From the NCBI GenBank assembly GCA_029465975.1, contig CM055762.1, positions 4,356,832 to 4,420,831 on the forward strand: a stretch of DNA of 64,000 nucleotides. Direction: 5' to 3'. The position numbers and the translations under genes are program-made. Source of the DNA: Dallia pectoralis. Its lineage: Eukaryota; Chordata; Actinopteri; Esociformes; Umbridae. Below are positions 59,213 to 64,000 of this stretch, one piece after another (position 1 is the first letter of the stretch; every line of letters begins with the position of its first letter). Under the pieces are notes generated by a model. That model was not told where the DNA came from. It worked only from the letters and a program-made list of their open reading frames with translations, and did no database searches.

Positions 59213-59366
59213 GCTGTCTGGTGTCGTGTTTAGGTGGGCCTGGCTAGTTGTCTGGTGTCGTGTTTAGGTGTGCCTGGCTAGTTGTCTGGCGTCGTGTTTA
59301 GGTGTGCCTGGCTAGTTGTCTGGTGTCGTGCTTAGGTGTGCCTGGCTAGTTGTCTGGTGTCATGTA
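59213..59366. repeat. 34-bp tandem repeat, about 4.5 copies
   Basis: Units of tgtctggtgtcgtgtttagg plus tgtgcctggctagt, with single-base differences among copies (gggcctgg, ggcgtcg, gtgctta, gtcatgta). Confidence 0.93.
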
Positions 59367-60711
59367 GGCCCGCTCTTGGCCCACACAGCCGCCACACTCG
59401 TGCGTCAAACACGCCGAAAGGGTGTGCCGCCTCCTTACTGTACGCCGGCGAGAGCATCAGGGCCCTGGGCGTGCCGGGGCTAAGTCAGGCACAGCAGAAA
59501 TAAAGCTCTGTCCACGGAGGAGGACGGGGAGGAGAAGTGGTAAACGAACGAGAGGGAGTAAAGGAGAGTGAATGTCTGATGTTATAAGTGAATAACAACA
59601 ACCCCTGCTATGCGACGCGAAGGCGATGGAATAATTTAAACCGGCTAACTCTCTGCTCAGCCCCAAGCCTCCAGCCTCCCGGTCCATTCTTATGTTAACA
59701 GGGGCTATAGAGTCGAGGGCCACCCAGCCGTAGAAACTGAAGTCGGGGCCTTCAGGAAAAATAGTCTCTCTCCCCGGGTCGCCGGACGCAACTTCGCTAT
59801 CAGCAAGCGGGTGCGACCGATCTCCGTCGACGCCCCGATACGTTCGCCGGGCCTTTAAAGCATATTACTTTTCGCCCCAGTTTAAGAATAATAAACCAGA
59901 TCCTTAACCGGGGCGGTTTTTTCTCAGCAGTCCCAGCCAAGTGCAGGGGAAGCATTTGAAAGTCTTGAAATTCACAGTAAACACTGCGTCCTTTGTTGAT
60001 TGCACGGTCTTTTCAGGTCTTTTTTGTTGTTGATTTTTTGTCTCTCCCTCGGAGCCCGTTCTTTTCTCTCCAAACAATACCTACCCTCTCCCGTCCGAGA
60101 CACACACCTCGCCTCAATTTCGTACGTTGAACTCGGGACGAACGCGGTAATATTTTACGCCCGGCGGTTTGTTTTTTTATGGTCGCGCGTAATTAACGCA
60201 GCATGTTCTATCTCTCGGCCCTCAATGCCAGGGACTTTATTTAAACAACTTTATTGTGAGATGTTTGCGTTCCCAGCGTTTTGTGGGGCCCACACACAGA
60301 CTATTATTTCATACTTCCTCGGACCCTTCTGAAGAGTTTACACTTTGAGGCGGTTATTGTTTTTGATTACGGCAGTCTCGTAGATGAATCACTAGAAACC
60401 GTCCGGGCTAAAGCGTGTTTACAGAATCCGTGTGTGAACTTGAAGACCTTACCCGGGCCAAACGTACATTCTCCATATGATTTATGGACACAGATTAAAC
60501 TATTTACATCCAAACGAGCACGGCTGTTTAAATTCACTGCTTGGGGCTTTTTTAAAGGACATGTGCATGTTTGCATTTTTGCAAAATCTAATGTTTACAC
60601 TTCGTCAGAAGTGATTAGAAAAAGGGGGGAGCAAAACTGAGAAGATTCCTGTAATTAAACTATCAGTCTGCTAATATCCAATAGCCTTCTAATAAAAAGT
60701 TGTTTCCTGTC
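59367..60711. other. Upstream DNA, no recognised gene
   Basis: CpG-rich in 59380-59480 and 59765-59850. AT-leaning sequence at 59860-60010 and 60470-60640 could be regulatory. Two overlapping plus-strand frames of 110-119 codons at 60000-60640 show no domain and no splice or Kozak support. Confidence 0.45.
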
Positions 60712-60830
<119 letters not shown>

Positions 60831-60907
60831 GCATGCGCAAACTCAAACCAAAACACTCAACAAGGTTGTCTGAAAGCCAACACTGCAAGGCTGTACGGGT
60901 CACTGTC

Positions 60908-60909
<2 letters not shown>

Positions 60910-60973
<64 letters not shown>
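60910..60973. repeat. TG microsatellite, inverted relative to the CA run
   Basis: A (GT)n run of about 64 nt, 80 nt after the CA run and complementary to it. Confidence 0.97.
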
Positions 60974-60974
<1 letters not shown>

Positions 60975-62737
60975 CGGGGAGGGGGATGACTGAAGGTAAA
61001 AATGAGTTATGTCTGAAGACAGGCAACAGTAGACAAGATCAGATGGAGGAGCAGATGCATTTTAACGGTGGCTTCTGATGAGTGATGCTCCACGTGCACC
61101 ACGTGCACACTTTAAGTGTGTGTCACATCCCGGTGATTCAGGTGACAACATGCAAGAAAAGGCTAACAAGTCAAAGATGCCTGGGTTTGGGGACACATCG
61201 GCTCTGCGCTCTTGTTCCCCTTAGAAAATTCCTGTAATTTGTCAAAAGGTCAAAGGCGTTTTTGTGCATCCTGACGTCATGGGAATGTGCGAATATGAGA
61301 GACATCGGCTTGTCCTTTTAAATAAAAACGGTGCGTGTTGGTAAAAGGACTCGGGCTTCACGGTTTTCTCTCCTCCAGATCTTTTTGAAAGCTCTGTACA
61401 GCACTGTAAACCACAGTCAGCAGAGACGAGTTAGAAGGGAAAAACCTCAGGGTTAATAGGTGATTGACTGTTGGGCAATCTAAGGGCTGTGTAGCTCTAG
61501 ACTGAGGAGTCCTCGTTCTGAAGTATTTTGAAAATAGTCCACTTTTAAAGGCGACGTTCCCTGTCCACAACAAACTCTTTTCAGCTACTGGTGTCTTAAG
61601 AAGACGAAGGAGGCACGTGAAACAGAACCACCCGCTACAATCTCTCCCGACCCGTAGCCTACCCATCTAACATGTTGTAAAACAGGGAACTACTTCTCCT
61701 TCTGCCTCGGCTAGAAAGCTAATGAGAGCTGCTCCGTGGTGCTCCATCTACTACCCAACTAGCGTGTGCAGTATGTCAAAGGTTGACCGGCTACACCAAG
61801 GAGTTTAATGCTGGTTAAAACAGAACATGTTCTCTGCACCGATTCCATCTGTTTAATAGCGTGACTTATGCTTAAAGGTGATTGGGGACGGGGCAGGCTG
61901 ACCTCAGGCTCCTTAAGAAAACCAGCGTTTGTGACTTTAAAGACGTAGACACACCAGGCCTCTATAAACCCGCCAGACAAGTGGACTCCAGTCACCGGGA
62001 ATCAACCAGGGCGAAGTCCGGGCGAGTTGCAGGTTCTGTTGACACTTCATCTTTCTTTCGCCTGAGGTATCCTTATCCCGCAAAGTTCTAGACCGAGATC
62101 GACGCACACGTGCGTGACAGGCGCTACGCTAACGTGCCCATCCCGCTAAGGGATCAAAAGCCTTATCGGGCAGATGTGTGAACCCTCACAGTAGGAGGGA
62201 GAGGGGGGAGTCACCTCAGACGAGGGGACACAAATCGAACCAACCCAATGGTCCTCGTCGATGTAAGCGAATCCCGAGACGACTGAAACTGGATCCACTC
62301 AATCAGGGTCTGTCCCCTGAGGGCCCGGGCGGGCGTACCGAGTACCGGACGCAGATGAAGCTGACGTAATCTTCACTGGGGGGGGATGTGGGTCGTTGGG
62401 TGTGGTAGGGGGCGTGGGGTTAAAGGCAGCTTTGAATTGCAGATCATGCCGATGTCTTCCTGTTTATTAGACTGGGGTTGGATAACATTGATTGACTGAC
62501 TCGTTTTGGAGCCAGTGGGGGCCCCCCGTTGACCACTGAAGGCCCGCCCTGGCACGGTTCATGGGTCTCGTGCTGAACCACAGAGTGTGCCACGGAGGCA
62601 CGTCCCTCATGCACCAGAGCACTATTGATCCGCACCTGGCTCCTGCACACTCTCGTTGGTGTCATTCAAACCCTCTCAATTTTTAATCACCAGTTCAACA
62701 CCAGATCTAGTCCACTGGTCCACACACATATGCAGGC

Positions 62738-62738
<1 letters not shown>
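60975..62738. other. Upstream DNA, no recognised gene
   Basis: Non-repetitive sequence. Two CACGTG E-boxes occur at 61091-61096 and 61100-61105. Frames of about 60-102 codons lack domains. A G-run lies at 62379-62386. Confidence 0.5.

Positions 62739-62769
<31 letters not shown>
62739..62769. repeat. CA microsatellite
   Basis: An (AC)n run of about 15 units. Confidence 0.93.
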
Positions 62770-62771
<2 letters not shown>

Positions 62772-63440
62772 TAAAACACCCGGTGTGAACACAGCAACAT
62801 CAGCCAGACAGACTCATAAAGGACATCTCAACTGATGGCTTTGCTGAAGCCCAACCGAGGCCCCCCTGGTCTGCCTGACCTTGCTCTGTGATATTCATTA
62901 CATCATTAGGTTACCTCGTCATTAAGTTTTCATTATTAATGGAGGCTTTGGGGAGGGGGGTTGGGGGGTCTTTATCAAATAGTATCTTTTGTTGAGCTCA
63001 CATTGTGCAGGCAGACCCCCTCGAGGACCAGTCCGCTATCTCACTCTCTTCCTCCCAACCTTCCTCCCTCAAAGCCAGTCTCCCTCCCTCACTCCCTACC
63101 TCGATATAGTTATATCTCTATACAGCTCTCTCTCTCTCTCAGTCTCTAACTCCCTCCCTCTAACTCTCCCTCACATCCAACCGCGGTACCAGCCATTAGC
63201 CTGGTCAGCTCACTCGTCCAATCAGATGGCGTCTCGTATTGACATAGCAAGTCGGGGAGGCTTGCAAAGAAAGTTCCCTCTACCAAACATTCACAGGCTT
63301 ACTACTGAAAGCTCGCTGATAGTCTCTAACGCCATTTCTTTGCATCGGTCGATGTACCAAAAGTTCTGAGTGATCCAAACATTGCTGCACTGAACCCAGA
63401 ATGATTCGTATTGTTCTAGCTATAGCAACACGAGTGCCAT
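62770..63440. other. Upstream DNA, no recognised gene
   Basis: AT-rich with TAAT cores at 62890-62945 (gtcattaag, cattattaatgg), then a G-run and CT-rich sequence at 63040-63175. No gene recognised. Confidence 0.5.
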
Positions 63441-63444
63441 TCCG

Positions 63445-63720
63445 TTTCCGGGAGTTTGAGGCGGAATGTCATTAGCAATGCGTCAGCCCTAACCCCGCCC
63501 CAGAACGCCTTTTAACAAAAATCATCGCCGGCCAACTCCAAATGGCAAATCACAAAACCCCATTTTCAATTAGCCCTCCTAACCGCAGTCCCTGGCAAGT
63601 CTCCACATTGTCTGTAGAATAAAGTGGCGATAGACATTTTGTGTTATCAGTTGCCCGGCATTTTGTCGTTTCACACATTGAGCATTGATGAGGGGATCTC
63701 TAGACTGTTTAGCCCCCGTC
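63445..63720. promoter_or_regulatory. Candidate conserved noncoding block
   Basis: Non-repetitive sequence with gtcattagcaatgcg, ttcaattagccctcc and gataga/gttatcag-type motifs. No coding signal. An enhancer is possible, inferred from composition only. Confidence 0.28.
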
Positions 63721-64000
63721 CCAAAACACTAAAAACACTTCTCCCAGAACTGTATTCTGGCTAGGGCACCTCCCCCGTCTCCAGGTCATCAAAACACCAC
63801 CTGTCAATCACAGGAGGATAATGCATCAGGAGGCAAGTATCTCTCTCACGTGGCGAGGGGGGGCAGGCGAAACAAACACTTCTTGGAGAAGGCTTCACGC
63901 GCTAATATAACTTAAAACACACCGAGAGAGAGAGCATTATGCGCAAACTGGAAATCCAAAAAGAAAAACACGGTGTAATTTAAACTGGGGCACGGTTGGA

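Overview
The window looks like vertebrate, most likely teleost fish, nuclear DNA. The only protein-coding gene I can support is spliced, with canonical GT/AG sites, and its protein closely matches vertebrate zinc finger protein 536 (ZNF536). The rest is introns and 5' flanking DNA rich in dinucleotide microsatellites and minisatellites. It also holds relics of a Tc1-like transposon, a tRNA-derived fish-type SINE and a probable hAT-like element. I cannot name the species. No bacterial, viral, CRISPR, rRNA or intact tRNA feature was seen.

The gene lies on the minus strand, so it reads from high to low coordinates. The first coding exon (33836-36104) begins with the ATG one base after a splice acceptor, so the 5' UTR must lie in exon(s) further upstream. 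A 28.5 kb intron (5353-33835) separates it from a 159-nt second coding exon (5194-5352). A 5.0 kb intron (228-5193) follows, and then the third coding exon (1-227), which runs off the left edge. Both junctions are phase 1. Together the exons encode 885 residues with nine C2H2 zinc fingers. The human protein is about 1,300 residues, so the C-terminal third lies outside the window.

The region 36106-64000 is upstream of the start-codon exon. It is probably a 5' UTR intron plus 5' flank, and I cannot place the promoter or first exon from sequence alone. Scattered through the introns and the upstream region are AT-rich, TAAT/ATTA-dense blocks that stand out from a GC- and CpG-rich, low-complexity background. 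They resemble the conserved noncoding enhancers found around developmental transcription factor genes, but conservation could not be tested here.

Tandem repeats are unusually dense: six minisatellites (units of about 13, 15, about 18, 23-24, 26/31 and 34 bp), a 323-nt pure homopurine tract, and a (CA)n/(TG)n inverted pair. In two cases a microsatellite sits directly in the 3' splice-site region of a znf536 exon. Nearly all the other long open frames in the window are translations of these repeats or antisense shadows of the znf536 exons.
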